DNA from: Agrobacterium pusense
GTDB lineage: Bacteria; Pseudomonadota; Alphaproteobacteria; Rhizobiales; Rhizobiaceae
Direction: 5' to 3'
DNA: 64,000 bases
Assembly (NCBI RefSeq): GCF_900102105.1
Contig: NZ_FNBB01000009.1
Span: forward strand, 124,001-188,000
Shown: piece by piece, positions 26,505 through 34,892 of the stretch
Numbering within the stretch: position 1 is the first letter of the stretch
How the letters are laid out: each line of letters begins with the position of its first letter
Translations under genes and position numbers: made by a program
Notes under the pieces: model-generated
What the model saw: only the letters and a program-made list of their open reading frames with translations
Told to the model about the DNA's origin: nothing
The model's database searches: none

Positions 26505-26924
26505 ATGGCGATCAGCAAAAACAACCTCGTCACGGCCGTCGTCTTCTGCGTGACGGCAGGTCTCTCGGCGTCGGCCGCAGCGCAGACTGAGCCAAACTGC
26601 AAGGAACCGCAGACGCAGGCGGACATGACGATTTGCGCCGGCAAGGATTACGAAAAGGCCGACAAAGAGCTCAATGTCGCTTATCAGAAGCTGCGCAAGC
26701 TGCTCATCGAACGTGACAAGGCTGCGGATGCGGATGGAAAGGGTGCAACCGACGCGCTGGTGACAGCTCAGCGCGCATGGGTGGCGTTCCGTGACGCCAA
26801 TTGCGCACTTGCCGGTTTTCAGGCGCGTGGCGGCTCAATGGAGCCGATGCTGATCTCTTCCTGCCTGGCCGAGACGAGCGGCAAGCGGGCGGAAGAACTG
26901 CGCCAACTCTCGGAAGGTTTCTGA
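26505..26924 (+). CDS. LprI-like periplasmic protein (DUF1311)
   Basis: This 139-residue protein has a Sec signal peptide (about residues 1-26, ending SAAAQ). The domain of about 100 residues contains ADMTICAGKDYEKADKELN, YQKLRKLL and AQRAWVAFRDANCAL, which match the lysozyme inhibitor LprI N-terminal family. Four cysteines probably form two disulfides in the periplasm. It is embedded between GFA and the sialyltransferase-like gene. Some members inhibit lysozyme, but this is not shown here. Confidence 0.8.
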   Translation: MAISKNNLVTAVVFCVTAGLSASAAAQTEPNCKEPQTQADMTICAGKDYEKADKELNVAYQKLRKLLIERDKAADADGKGATDALVTAQRAWVAFRDANCALAGFQARGGSMEPMLISSCLAETSGKRAEELRQLSEGF

Positions 26925-26928
26925 ACCC

Positions 26929-27573
26929 ATGGGGCGGCGGATCACGATTGTCGGAAACGGGGAGCTGCCGCCAGGCGCGGCCCTGCTTATCGACCGGTCG
27001 GATATCGTCGTCCGTTTTAATGATTGCCGGTCTCTTGGGCTGGGCGGTACGCGCACCGATGTGGTGGCCGTGTGTAATACCGGGCGGCCGGGCCGTGAGA
27101 TGACCGAGGGAAGCGAATGGCGCGAGAGCCATGGTGTGCGCCAAGTCGCCGCCATCTGGTCGGTGCGCGATCCTGCGAAATTTGCCGAAATGGAACCCGG
27201 CATCCGCGCAGCCTGGCCGGAACTCACTGATTTCTGCGCCGATTATACCGGCGAATTCGCGGCCATCGCACGAGCTGGCGGCAAGAGCCATGTCGTTATT
27301 TCTCGCGGTGTGCATGAGAGGCTCGATACGGCGCTCGAAGCCTATAAGCCCGCACCATACGTCTGCCCCAGCACCGGCCTCGTTGCCATTGCCCATGTTC
27401 TTGAAAATGTCAGCGGCGATGATGACGAGGTGACGATTGCCGGTTTCAGCCACCAGGGCTGGAGCGGCCATCCCTTTACCGCCGAACAACAGCTGGTCGA
27501 TGCCCTTGCGGGAACGGGCCGGCTGACACGATTTTCTCCCATACCGATTTTCTCCGCGTCCGAAGGAGCCTGA
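26929..27573 (+). CDS. Urease-operon protein with GT29 (sialyltransferase-like) motifs
   Basis: This 214-residue protein is encoded 4 bases before ureC. It has no signal peptide or membrane segment. The start [20 protein letters not shown] continues to DIVVRFND and resembles sialyl motif L of family GT29 (VGN..L...ID..D.V.R.N). The later [13 protein letters not shown] near residue 145 plus EVTIAGF resembles motif S (PSTG.LA...EV.VYGF). HPFTAE then fits the H-x4-E of motif VS. Rhizobial genomes name it 'urease operon accessory protein', but no function is known to me. A glycosyl- or nucleotide-sugar-binding role is inferred from these motifs. Confidence 0.7.
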   Translation: MGRRITIVGNGELPPGAALLIDRSDIVVRFNDCRSLGLGGTRTDVVAVCNTGRPGREMTEGSEWRESHGVRQVAAIWSVRDPAKFAEMEPGIRAAWPELTDFCADYTGEFAAIARAGGKSHVVISRGVHERLDTALEAYKPAPYVCPSTGLVAIAHVLENVSGDDDEVTIAGFSHQGWSGHPFTAEQQLVDALAGTGRLTRFSPIPIFSASEGA

Positions 27574-27577
27574 ACCC

Positions 27578-29287
27578 ATGCCATACAAGATTTCCCGCGC
27601 CGCCTATGCCGGCATGTTCGGCCCGACCGTTGGCGACAAGGTGCGTCTTGCCGATACCGAACTCTTCATCGAGATCGAGAAGGACCACACGACCTATGGC
27701 GAGGAAGTGAAATTCGGCGGTGGCAAGGTCATTCGCGACGGCATGGGCCAGAGCCAGGCGACGCGGGCAGAGGGCGCTGTCGATACCGTCATCACCAATG
27801 CCGTCATCGTTGACCATAGCGGCATCTACAAGGCAGATGTGGGCCTGAAGAACGGCCGCATTCACGCCATCGGCAAGGCGGGCAACCCGGATACGCAGCC
27901 GGGTGTCACGATCATCGTCGGTCCCTCGACGGAAGCGATTGCCGGCGAAGGCAAGATCCTGACGGCCGGCGGCATGGATGCGCATATCCACTACATCTGC
28001 CCGCAGCAGATCGAGGAAGCACTGATGAGTGGTGTGACCTGCATGCTTGGCGGCGGCTCCGGCCCGGCGCACGGCACGCTTGCCACCACCTGCACCGGCG
28101 CATGGCATATCGAGCGGATGATCGAAAGCTTCGATGCTTTCCCGATGAACCTCGCGCTTGCGGGCAAGGGCAATGCCTCTCTGCCGGCTCCGCTGGAAGA
28201 AATGATCCTCGCCGGTGCCTCCTCGCTGAAGCTGCATGAGGACTGGGGCACGACGCCCGCCGCCATCGACAATTGCCTGACGGTGGCCGACGAATATGAC
28301 GTGCAGGTGATGATCCATACCGACACGCTGAATGAAAGCGGTTTCGTGGAAGACACGGTCGCCGCTATCCGGGGCCGCACCATCCACGCTTTCCACACCG
28401 AAGGGGCGGGCGGTGGCCACGCGCCTGACATCATCAAGGTCTGCGGCAATCCCAACGTCATTCCGTCCTCGACCAACCCGACGCGGCCTTACACCGTCAA
28501 TACGCTGGCGGAACATCTCGACATGCTGATGGTTTGCCACCACCTGTCGCCGTCCATCCCCGAAGATATCGCCTTTGCCGAAAGCCGCATCCGCAAGGAA
28601 ACCATTGCGGCGGAAGATATTCTCCACGATATCGGCGCGTTTTCGATCATTTCCTCCGATAGTCAGGCCATGGGCCGTGTCGGCGAGGTGGCGATCCGCA
28701 CCTGGCAGACCGCTGACAAGATGAAGCGCCAGCGTGGCCGCCTGAAGGAAGAGACCGGCGAAAACGACAATTTCCGTGTTCGTCGTTACATCGCCAAATA
28801 TACCATCAACCCGGCCATCGCCCAGGGTGTCAGCCACGAGATCGGCTCCATTGAAGTCGGCAAGCGTGCCGATCTGGTTCTTTGGAACCCGGCGTTTTTC
28901 GGCGTGAAGCCGGAAATGGTGCTGCTCGGCGGCTCGATCGCTGCCGCGCCGATGGGCGATCCGAATGCCTCCATCCCCACGCCGCAGCCGATGCATTATC
29001 GGCCGATGTTTGCCGCCTATGGCAAGCTGCGCACCAATTCGTCGGTCACTTTCGTGTCGCAGGCGTCGCTGGATGCGGGGCTTGCGGGGCGCCTCGGGGT
29101 CGCCAAGAAGCTGTTGCCGGTGAAAAATGTGCGCGGCGGCATTTCCAAGGCCTCGATGATCCACAATTCGCTGACGCCGCATATCGAGGTTGATCCGGAG
29201 ACCTATGAAGTACGTGCGGATGGCGAGCTTCTGACCTGTGAACCGGCGACCGTGCTGCCGATGGCGCAGCGTTATTTCCTGTTCTGA
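27578..29287 (+). CDS. ureC: Urease subunit alpha (catalytic)
   Basis: This 569-residue catalytic subunit hydrolyses urea to ammonia and carbamate at a dinuclear nickel centre. Nickel ligands H136 and H138 lie in [14 protein letters not shown]. The lysine that becomes carbamylated is in [10 protein letters not shown] at about residue 218. The mobile flap with catalytic Cys/His is [20 protein letters not shown] near residue 315. The length matches the family. It starts 4 bases after the GT29-like gene. Together with ureA and ureB it makes a functional-looking urease with all key residues present. Confidence 0.98.
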   Translation: MPYKISRAAYAGMFGPTVGDKVRLADTELFIEIEKDHTTYGEEVKFGGGKVIRDGMGQSQATRAEGAVDTVITNAVIVDHSGIYKADVGLKNGRIHAIGKAGNPDTQPGVTIIVGPSTEAIAGEGKILTAGGMDAHIHYICPQQIEEALMSGVTCMLGGGSGPAHGTLATTCTGAWHIERMIESFDAFPMNLALAGKGNASLPAPLEEMILAGASSLKLHEDWGTTPAAIDNCLTVADEYDVQVMIHTDTLNESGFVEDTVAAIRGRTIHAFHTEGAGGGHAPDIIKVCGNPNVIPSSTNPTRPYTVNTLAEHLDMLMVCHHLSPSIPEDIAFAESRIRKETIAAEDILHDIGAFSIISSDSQAMGRVGEVAIRTWQTADKMKRQRGRLKEETGENDNFRVRRYIAKYTINPAIAQGVSHEIGSIEVGKRADLVLWNPAFFGVKPEMVLLGGSIAAAPMGDPNASIPTPQPMHYRPMFAAYGKLRTNSSVTFVSQASLDAGLAGRLGVAKKLLPVKNVRGGISKASMIHNSLTPHIEVDPETYEVRADGELLTCEPATVLPMAQRYFLF

Positions 29288-29299
29288 CGGCAGGCGCTC

Positions 29300-29968
29300 T
29301 TGAGACGCCTCACACGATGGATCGGCGGCGGCCTGCTGCTGCTCCTCCTGCTTCTTGTGCTGGGCACGGTTGCGCCGCGCCCGTTTTTTGCCGAGCAGGT
29401 GGGCGAAGGCGAAAAGAGCAGGGAAATCCTGCTCTTATCCAACCCGATCCACACCGATATCGCCCTGCCGGTTGATGACGATCTGCGGCGGGTCTTTGCC
29501 GCGTTGCAGGAGGGTGGGATTGCGGTCAATCATCCAGCTGCGGCCTATCTGGTGTTCGGCTGGGGCGGCCGCTCGTTTTACATTCAGACGCCCACCTGGG
29601 CCGATTTGAAACCGATGCCGGTTCTGCGCTCTTTCACCCTGGACAGCTCCGTCATGCATGTGGATGTGACAGGTGATTTTCCCGCTGATCTCGCCGGAGT
29701 GAAACGGCTTCGAATTTCCGAAGCGGGTTATCAGCGTCTCGTCGCGGGCATCCGGGCGAGTTTTGCCGGAAACGATGACGGTGTCAGGCCGGTATCCGGC
29801 GCTGGCTACGGCCTGACGGACGCTTTTTTCGAGGCGAATGGCCAGTTTAATGCACTTGCCGGCTGTAACACGTGGTCAGCCGCGATGTTGCGGGAAGCGG
29901 GCGTTCAAACCGGTTGGTGGACGCCCTCGCCGCCGCTGTTGCGCTGGTCGATAGACCTGCACAATTGA
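29300..29968 (+). CDS. DUF2459/TIGR02117 family protein near urease
   Basis: This 222-residue protein has an N-terminal membrane anchor of leucine-rich sequence (residues 9-24) and a soluble domain. NPIHTDIALPV near residue 48, FGWGGRSFYIQTPTW near residue 86, and LAGCNTWSAAMLREAGVQTG near residue 187 mark the family. TIGR02117 was defined as a conserved protein near urease genes in rhizobia; the pattern of His, Cys and Asn suggests an enzyme fold but no reaction is known. The only reasonable start is TTG 29300, with GGCAGG upstream, 12 bases after ureC. Confidence 0.82.
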   Translation: MRRLTRWIGGGLLLLLLLLVLGTVAPRPFFAEQVGEGEKSREILLLSNPIHTDIALPVDDDLRRVFAALQEGGIAVNHPAAAYLVFGWGGRSFYIQTPTWADLKPMPVLRSFTLDSSVMHVDVTGDFPADLAGVKRLRISEAGYQRLVAGIRASFAGNDDGVRPVSGAGYGLTDAFFEANGQFNALAGCNTWSAAMLREAGVQTGWWTPSPPLLRWSIDLHN

Positions 29969-30123
29969 TCCCCAATTCCGTGCGGCATTTCGCGCATTTG
30001 GTGGCTGGAATCCGATTTTTATGCTGCACCGCAGCGCGTCTTGCGCTATGGAAACGGCAAAAGAATTCCGCGCGGATCGATCCCAAGCGATGCCTCGCAA
30101 AACGCCAGAACAGGAGACAAGAC

Positions 30124-30660
30124 ATGCTCGGCAAAAAAGTGCCCGCCGTAACCTTCCGCACGCGCGTTCGCGATGAGGCCGTTGGCGGCCCGAACCCCTT
30201 CCGTTGGCAGGACATGACCTCCGACGATTATTTCAAGGGCAAGAAGGTCGTCCTCTTTTCGCTGCCCGGCGCTTTCACGCCGACATGCTCGACCTACCAG
30301 CTTCCTGATTTCGAAAAGCTGGCGCCGGAATTCCGTGCGCTCGGCGTCGATGAAATCTATTGCCTGTCGGTCAATGATGCTTTCGTCATGAACGCCTGGG
30401 CCAAGGGTCAGAACCTCGAAAACGTCAAGGTCATCCCTGACGGTTCGGGCGAGTTCACCCGCAAGATGGGCATGCTGGTCGCCAAGGACAATCTCGGCTT
30501 CGGCATGCGCTCCTGGCGTTACGCCGCCGTCATCAACGATGGCGTCGTCGAGCAGTGGTTCGAGGAAGAAGGCTATTCGGACAATTGCGATAGCGACCCC
30601 TACGGCGTTTCCTCGCCGCAGAACATTCTGGAAAACCTGAAAAGCCGCGCTGCGGCCTGA
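30124..30660 (+). CDS. Peroxiredoxin (Prx5 type)
   Basis: This 178-residue cytoplasmic thiol peroxidase has its peroxidatic cysteine C55 in the motif PGAFTPTCSTYQLP. The segment SVNDAFVMNAWAK near residue 81 and GMRSWRYAAVINDG near residue 128 are typical of the Prx5/AhpE-like group. It reduces hydroperoxides with glutathione or thioredoxin as donors. ATG 30124 with GGAGAC upstream is used. A gap of 155 bases from the previous gene and a terminator after it suggest a separate transcript within the urease region. Confidence 0.92.
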   Translation: MLGKKVPAVTFRTRVRDEAVGGPNPFRWQDMTSDDYFKGKKVVLFSLPGAFTPTCSTYQLPDFEKLAPEFRALGVDEIYCLSVNDAFVMNAWAKGQNLENVKVIPDGSGEFTRKMGMLVAKDNLGFGMRSWRYAAVINDGVVEQWFEEEGYSDNCDSDPYGVSSPQNILENLKSRAAA

Positions 30661-30684
30661 TTTTGGTTTTGTTGTTTGAGAAAG

Positions 30685-30709
30685 GCCCGGCAGCGATGCC
30701 GGGCTTTTT
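30685..30709 (+). terminator. Rho-independent terminator of the peroxiredoxin gene
   Basis: Stem GCCCGGCA / TGCCGGGC (30685-30692 and 30697-30704) with loop GCGA is followed by TTTTTGTTTT. It would separate ureDABC and the peroxiredoxin from ureEFG. Confidence 0.9.
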
Positions 30710-30810
30710 GTTTTCCGAGGCATTGCCGCCCTGAAAACACACCTTGAAATCCCCCCGCCTATCCGTCAAAAATCAGACCCCCAAAGACTGTTTCTGAAAC
30801 GGATCATCCC

Positions 30811-31308
30811 ATGCTGCGCGTCACCTCCTATCACCCGGCCGGAACCCCTGCCGACGAGCCCTCCGGCTATGTCACGCTGGCGCATGACCAGCGGCATCTG
30901 CGCCGCAAGCTTCTGCACCTGCAGAATGACGAGATGGTGATGCTGGACCTGAAGGAAGCCGTGCTGTTTGCCCATGGCGACCTTTTGGTGGTCGAAAACG
31001 GCGATCTGATCGAGGTTCGTGCGGCGGATGAAAAGCTGTTCGAAATCAAGGCGAAGGACCGCCTTCACCTGATCGAGCTCGCCTGGCATCTGGGCAACCG
31101 GCATCTTTCGGCGCAGATCGAGGAGGAGCGTATTCTCATCCTGCGTGACCATGTCATTCGCGCCATGCTGGAAGGTCTGGGCGCCACAGTGCGCGAGGTG
31201 GAAGAGCCGTTTCAGCCGGCGCGCGGCGCTTATCACGCCCATGGCGGCCACTCGCATGGCCATGATCACGGGCACGGGCATGGCCACCACCATCATGATC
31301 ACGGCTGA
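30811..31308 (+). CDS. ureE: Urease accessory protein UreE (nickel metallochaperone)
   Basis: This 165-residue protein delivers nickel to the UreDFG-apourease complex. The N-terminal domain includes [19 protein letters not shown] near residue 23. The metal-binding domain has [10 protein letters not shown] near residue 91 and [16 protein letters not shown] near residue 110. The last 25 residues are a histidine-rich tail with 14 or more His, expected to bind extra nickel. It follows a terminator, so it may have its own promoter. UreF begins 3 bases later. Confidence 0.96.
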   Translation: MLRVTSYHPAGTPADEPSGYVTLAHDQRHLRRKLLHLQNDEMVMLDLKEAVLFAHGDLLVVENGDLIEVRAADEKLFEIKAKDRLHLIELAWHLGNRHLSAQIEEERILILRDHVIRAMLEGLGATVREVEEPFQPARGAYHAHGGHSHGHDHGHGHGHHHHDHG

Positions 31309-31311
31309 GGC

Positions 31312-31983
31312 GTGAGCGGGGAACGCGGCGTCGCCGCGCTGCTGCGCCTGATGGCCTGGATGTCGCCGGCGTTTCCTGTCGGTGGCTTTTCCTATTCGGG
31401 CGGGCTGGAAAAGACGGTGGAGGACGGGCGTGTGCGTAATGCCGCCGAGTTGAGCGGCTGGGTGGAAACGCTGCTGCGCCACGGCAGCCTGTGGAACGAT
31501 GCGGTGTTTCTCGCGCATGCCTGGCGATGCTCGCAGGATGCCGTAGCACTCGGCGAAACCGCTGATCTTGGCCGCGCGCTCGCCGGCTCGGCGGAGCGTT
31601 ATCGGGAGACCGTGCTTCTGGGGGACGCCTTCGTTTCCGCCGCCAGCGCCTGGCCGCATGCGGTTCTGGAGCTGTTGCCGAAAGAGGCTCCCTATCCCGT
31701 CGCCATAGGCGCTGTGGCCGCTGGCCACGGCGTGCCGCTGCACGAGACGCTTGCCGCCTTTCTGCATGCAGGTGTTTCACAGATCGTTTCTGCCGCTATC
31801 CGTCTCGGCGTCGCGGGCCAGAAAGATGGCGTTGCCATTCTGGCCGCAAGCGAGGCGGGGATTGCCGAGGTGGCGGCACGGGCCGTCCAGTCCACGCTTG
31901 ATGACCTCGGCAGCGCCACGATCATCGCCGATACGGCGGCAATGCGTCATGAAACTCAGGGGACGCGGCTTTTCCGGTCGTGA
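31312..31983 (+). CDS. ureF: Urease accessory protein UreF
   Basis: This 223-residue all-helical protein acts with UreD and UreG in nickel insertion, modulating the UreG GTPase. Family motifs are LMAWMSPAFPVGGFSYSGGL near residue 11 and LGDAFVSAASAWPHAVLELL near residue 103. QIVSAAIRLGVAGQKDG lies near residue 156. The start is GTG 31312, three bases after the ureE stop; the next Met is too late for the family. A long inverted repeat separates it from ureG. Confidence 0.95.
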   Translation: MSGERGVAALLRLMAWMSPAFPVGGFSYSGGLEKTVEDGRVRNAAELSGWVETLLRHGSLWNDAVFLAHAWRCSQDAVALGETADLGRALAGSAERYRETVLLGDAFVSAASAWPHAVLELLPKEAPYPVAIGAVAAGHGVPLHETLAAFLHAGVSQIVSAAIRLGVAGQKDGVAILAASEAGIAEVAARAVQSTLDDLGSATIIADTAAMRHETQGTRLFRS

Positions 31984-32012
31984 AAGCGACGGCAATCGAT
32001 GGGTGAGCGCGT

Positions 32013-32154
32013 GCCACTTGTTTCTTCTCCCCGCCGGGGAGAAGGTCGCGGCAGCGGGATGAGGGGGCTCCGGTAGAGATATCCGGAGAGCTAGCCCCCT
32101 CATCCGACCCTTCGGGCCACCTTCTCCCCGGCGGGGAGAAGAAACAAGTGGCAC
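32013..32154. repeat. CTTCTCCCCG-type inverted repeat, copy 3
   Basis: This is the most symmetrical copy. GTGCCACTTGTTTCTTCTCC at the left is the exact reverse complement of the right end, and the inner pair ATGAGGGGGCT / AGCCCCCTCAT flanks a small hairpin. It lies between ureF and ureG within a compact operon. Confidence 0.88.
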
Positions 32155-32228
32155 GATCCTTGCGTATATTTGAGCTGTTGAGTGGTTGTCGTAAGATTGG
32201 ACCACAGCATAGTGAAGGGAACAGAGTG

Positions 32229-32840
32229 ATGAAATCGGGTAATGGTCCGCTGCGCGTTGGGATTGGCGGGCCGGTCGGTTCCGGCAAGACGGCGCTGACG
32301 GAAAAGCTCTGCAAGGCGATGAGCGCCGATTATTCGGTCGCCGTCGTCACCAATGATATCTACACCAAGGAAGATGCCGAGGCACTGGTGCGCATGCAGG
32401 CTCTGCCTTCCGAAAGGATCGTCGGGGTGGAGACGGGCGGTTGCCCGCATACGGCCATTCGCGAAGATGCCACGATCAATCTGCAGGCGATTGCGGGGCT
32501 CAACCAGCGCTTTCCCGATCTCGACGTGGTCTTCATCGAATCCGGTGGCGATAACCTCGCGGCGACCTTTTCGCCTGATCTTGCCGATATCACCATCTAT
32601 GTGATTTCCGTCTGCCAGGGCGAGGAAATTCCGCGCAAGGGCGGGCCGGGCATCACCCGTTCGGACCTGCTCGTCATCAACAAGAAGGACCTTGCGCCCT
32701 ATGTCGGTGCCGATCTGACCGTCATGGACAGCGATGCGACCCGCATGCGCAACGCCATGCCGTTCGTGTTTACCGACATGAAACGGGGCGATGGCGTGGA
32801 CCGCATCGTCGGTTTCCTGAAAGAGCAGGGCGGTCTCTGA
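32229..32840 (+). CDS. ureG: Urease accessory GTPase UreG
   Basis: This 203-residue GTPase of the SIMIBI class drives nickel insertion. The P-loop [10 protein letters not shown] is near residue 14. The segment [14 protein letters not shown] is near residue 41, the metal-binding Cys-Pro-His in [12 protein letters not shown] near residue 70, [16 protein letters not shown] near residue 100, and base-recognition [15 protein letters not shown] near residue 150. ATG 32229 is used; earlier codons belong to the repeat. It completes ureDABCEFG. The metallo-beta-lactamase gene follows after 3 bases. Confidence 0.97.
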   Translation: MKSGNGPLRVGIGGPVGSGKTALTEKLCKAMSADYSVAVVTNDIYTKEDAEALVRMQALPSERIVGVETGGCPHTAIREDATINLQAIAGLNQRFPDLDVVFIESGGDNLAATFSPDLADITIYVISVCQGEEIPRKGGPGITRSDLLVINKKDLAPYVGADLTVMDSDATRMRNAMPFVFTDMKRGDGVDRIVGFLKEQGGL

Positions 32841-32843
32841 ACA

Positions 32844-33668
32844 ATGACGATGCCCCGCCGTTTCGGCGCTTACGAAGTTTCCCGTTTTGTCGACGGTGTC
32901 TACAAGGCACCGGTCAGCCATCTCATTCACCGCCAGGGTGCCGAAGCGCTGGCTGCGGCCCTTGCCGGCCATCACGGCGAAACAGTGGATATGGACGTCA
33001 ACTGCTTCACGCTTTCGGGACCTGAGGGCATCTGGCTGATCGATGCCGGCTGCGGCACGGCCTGGGGCGAGGCCTATGGCCATGCCCGCGCGGCTATGAT
33101 TGCCGCCGGTATTCAGCCTGATGATGTCAGCCGTGTCATCCTCACCCATATTCACGGTGATCACGCGCTGGGCCTCATCGATGGCGACCGGCCTTATTTT
33201 CCCAAGGCGGAGATATGGGTGCCGGAGGCCGATCTTGCCTTTTTCACCAATGCAGAGGCGCGAAAGACATTGCCGCCCGCCCGGCAGGGCGGTTTCGATC
33301 TGGCTGCCCGCCTGATCGATATTTGCGGCGCGATGTTGCGGCCGATCTCGGTGGGGACGGTTGCCGAGGACATAGAGGCAATCGCGGTGCCCGGTCATAC
33401 GCCCGGACAGATGGCTTACCTCATAGGAAGAGACGATAAGCGGTTGATGTTATGGGGCGATATGCTGCATGTCGGGGACATGCAGGCGGCCGATCCCGGA
33501 ATTGCTTTTGTCTATGATATCGATTCTGAACTCGCCCACGCGACGCGTCTCGAAGCGTTGTCGGCGGCGGCTGACCATGGTTGGCTGGTGTCCGGCGGCC
33601 ATCTCGGCGGCTTTTTTACGGTCGAGCGGCGGGGCGACAGTTTCGGTTTTATACCGCAGCCTGGATGA
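32844..33668 (+). CDS. Metallo-beta-lactamase-fold hydrolase
   Basis: This 274-residue protein has the zinc motif THIHGDH at residues 101-107, DAGCGTAWG near residue 67, a histidine in VPGHTPGQMAYLI near residue 179, and an aspartate in LWGDMLHVGD near residue 198. It belongs to the MBL hydrolase superfamily (quorum-lactonase and glyoxalase-type relatives). The substrate is unknown. Three bases separate it from ureG, so it should be on the urease transcript. There is no signal peptide; action is cytoplasmic. Confidence 0.87.
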   Translation: MTMPRRFGAYEVSRFVDGVYKAPVSHLIHRQGAEALAAALAGHHGETVDMDVNCFTLSGPEGIWLIDAGCGTAWGEAYGHARAAMIAAGIQPDDVSRVILTHIHGDHALGLIDGDRPYFPKAEIWVPEADLAFFTNAEARKTLPPARQGGFDLAARLIDICGAMLRPISVGTVAEDIEAIAVPGHTPGQMAYLIGRDDKRLMLWGDMLHVGDMQAADPGIAFVYDIDSELAHATRLEALSAAADHGWLVSGGHLGGFFTVERRGDSFGFIPQPG

Positions 33669-33736
33669 CTTCCGTGCAATACCCCGAAGGGCGGAATGCC
33701 TGATGGCCTCCCGCCCTTCGTCCTCTCCCCGTATTT

Positions 33737-34519
33737 TCAGATCTGTTTCAGCGCCGCCACGTCATTGACCTGGACGATGCGACCGCGCACCGTGACGCCG
33801 GACTTTTTCAGGGTGGAGAAAGCGCGGGAGAGGGCCTCCGGCGCAAGGCCGAGCTTACCGGCGAGCAGGCTTTTCTGGAACGGCAACCGCAGCGAGAAGG
33901 ATGTCGCGTCGCGCGGGCCCTGATTGATGAGGTAATGGGCGACACGCTGCGTTGCCGTCTGCAGGCGGTCATTGGCAACGCAGTCCATGGCGGCCAGCAG
34001 GCTGTTTGACAGGCAGCGCATGACGGCCTTGGCGATGGCCGGTTCCTGATCGATCAGGCTGCGCAGCCTGGTGAGTTCGAAACGCGCCACGGTGCAGCTT
34101 TCCGCCGCCTGCGCGCTGTAACGATAGGTGTCGCTACCGAAGATCAGGCATTCATTGAAGGTATCGCCGGGGCCGCTGACGCGCACGTCCGCCTCGCGGC
34201 CGTGCCTGTCCAGCCGGTAGAGCCTGACATAACCCGACAGCACGCAATAGAAATGCTGGGCCAGTTCGCCTTCCTTAAAAAGCACATGGCGGGCATTCAC
34301 ATTGGCGATGGTCGCCGCCTCCATCAGCTTCAGCGCCACCGCGTCATCCGCGATCCCGATCAAGGGCGCACGCAGCAGAATGTTCCTGTCCCTGTTGCTC
34401 AGCTTCACGGTCTTGTTCACGTCCATTCGGCTCCCGCTCAAACCTTTTGCCGGGCTGTCCGAAGCGATACGAAACCGGGGATGTTCCTTGCCCCTCACGC
34501 CCATCTGCACTGAACTCAT
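33737..34519 (-). CDS. Crp/Fnr family transcriptional regulator (FixK/DNR-like)
   Basis: This 260-residue regulator has a cyclic-nucleotide-binding-type domain (about residues 40-160) and a winged helix (about 175-255). The recognition helix reads GLAPEALSRAFSTLKKSG, with the E--SR pattern that in FNR-type proteins reads TTGAT half-sites. There is no N-terminal cysteine cluster, so direct iron-sulfur sensing as in FNR is unlikely; FixK, DNR and NnrR are closer models. ATG 34519 has GAGGAAAA upstream; ATG 34426 is an alternative giving 229 residues. A perfect FNR-type box lies upstream, implying autoregulation or control by another FNR. Confidence 0.85.
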   Translation of the reverse strand: MSSVQMGVRGKEHPRFRIASDSPAKGLSGSRMDVNKTVKLSNRDRNILLRAPLIGIADDAVALKLMEAATIANVNARHVLFKEGELAQHFYCVLSGYVRLYRLDRHGREADVRVSGPGDTFNECLIFGSDTYRYSAQAAESCTVARFELTRLRSLIDQEPAIAKAVMRCLSNSLLAAMDCVANDRLQTATQRVAHYLINQGPRDATSFSLRLPFQKSLLAGKLGLAPEALSRAFSTLKKSGVTVRGRIVQVNDVAALKQI

Positions 34520-34555
34520 CGCATTTTCCTCGACCGGCAATTCCCGATGCGAGGG

Positions 34556-34596
34556 AGACTAGCAGTTCAGGTGGAAAGCGAATTGATTTCGATCAA
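34556..34596 (-). promoter_or_regulatory. FNR/FixK box and -10 element of the Crp/Fnr gene
   Basis: TTGATTTCGATCAA at 34583-34596 is a perfect TTGAT-N4-ATCAA anaerobox. On the minus strand TAGTCT at 34561-34556 would serve as -10, with a start near 34549. The box centre then lies at about -41, the standard position for a class II activated promoter. No plus-strand gene lies nearby, so the site should serve the regulator gene itself. Confidence 0.75.
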
Positions 34597-34685
34597 ACGG
34601 GGGTGCGGCCGTTGTGAGGAAGGAAATGATGGGGCTGCTCATGCTTCCAATCACAAGGGAAATATGGAGCGAGCGCGTGCGGCAT

Positions 34686-34810
34686 ATTTCTTCTCCCCGA
34701 GGGGGAGAAGTCCGCGGCAGCGGGATGAGGGGGCGAGGGTCGAGATATCAGGAGAGCTTGCCCCCTCATCCGACCCTTCGGACCACCTTCTCCCCGGCGG
34801 GGAGAAGAAA
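34686..34810. repeat. CTTCTCCCCG-type inverted repeat, copy 4
   Basis: Outer arms TTCTTCTCCCCGAGGGGGAG and CTTCTCCCCGGCGGGGAGAA surround the inner pair ATGAGGGGGC / GCCCCCTCAT. It closely matches the copy at 32013. It lies between the divergently oriented Crp/Fnr promoter and the end of the RND gene. Confidence 0.85.
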
Positions 34811-34847
34811 CGATCCGCGATGTCGTGCTCTCCCAAAGTATATGGAA

Positions 34848-34870
34848 ACGCCGGGCACATGACCCGGCGT
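34848..34870 (-). terminator. Probable terminator of the RND efflux operon
   Basis: Stem ACGCCGGG / CCCGGCGT with a 7-base loop is followed on the minus strand by TTTCC. It sits 22 bases beyond the RND permease stop. The T-run is short, so efficiency may be moderate. Confidence 0.65.
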
Positions 34871-34892
34871 CTCAATCTTCAAGCTGCAGCAC

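Noticed and set aside
34686-34810. Insertion sequence ends
   Set aside because: The inverted arms are internal to a 125-base element with no transposase and no obvious target duplication; copies at 9267, 16561 and 32013 show it is a short repeat family.
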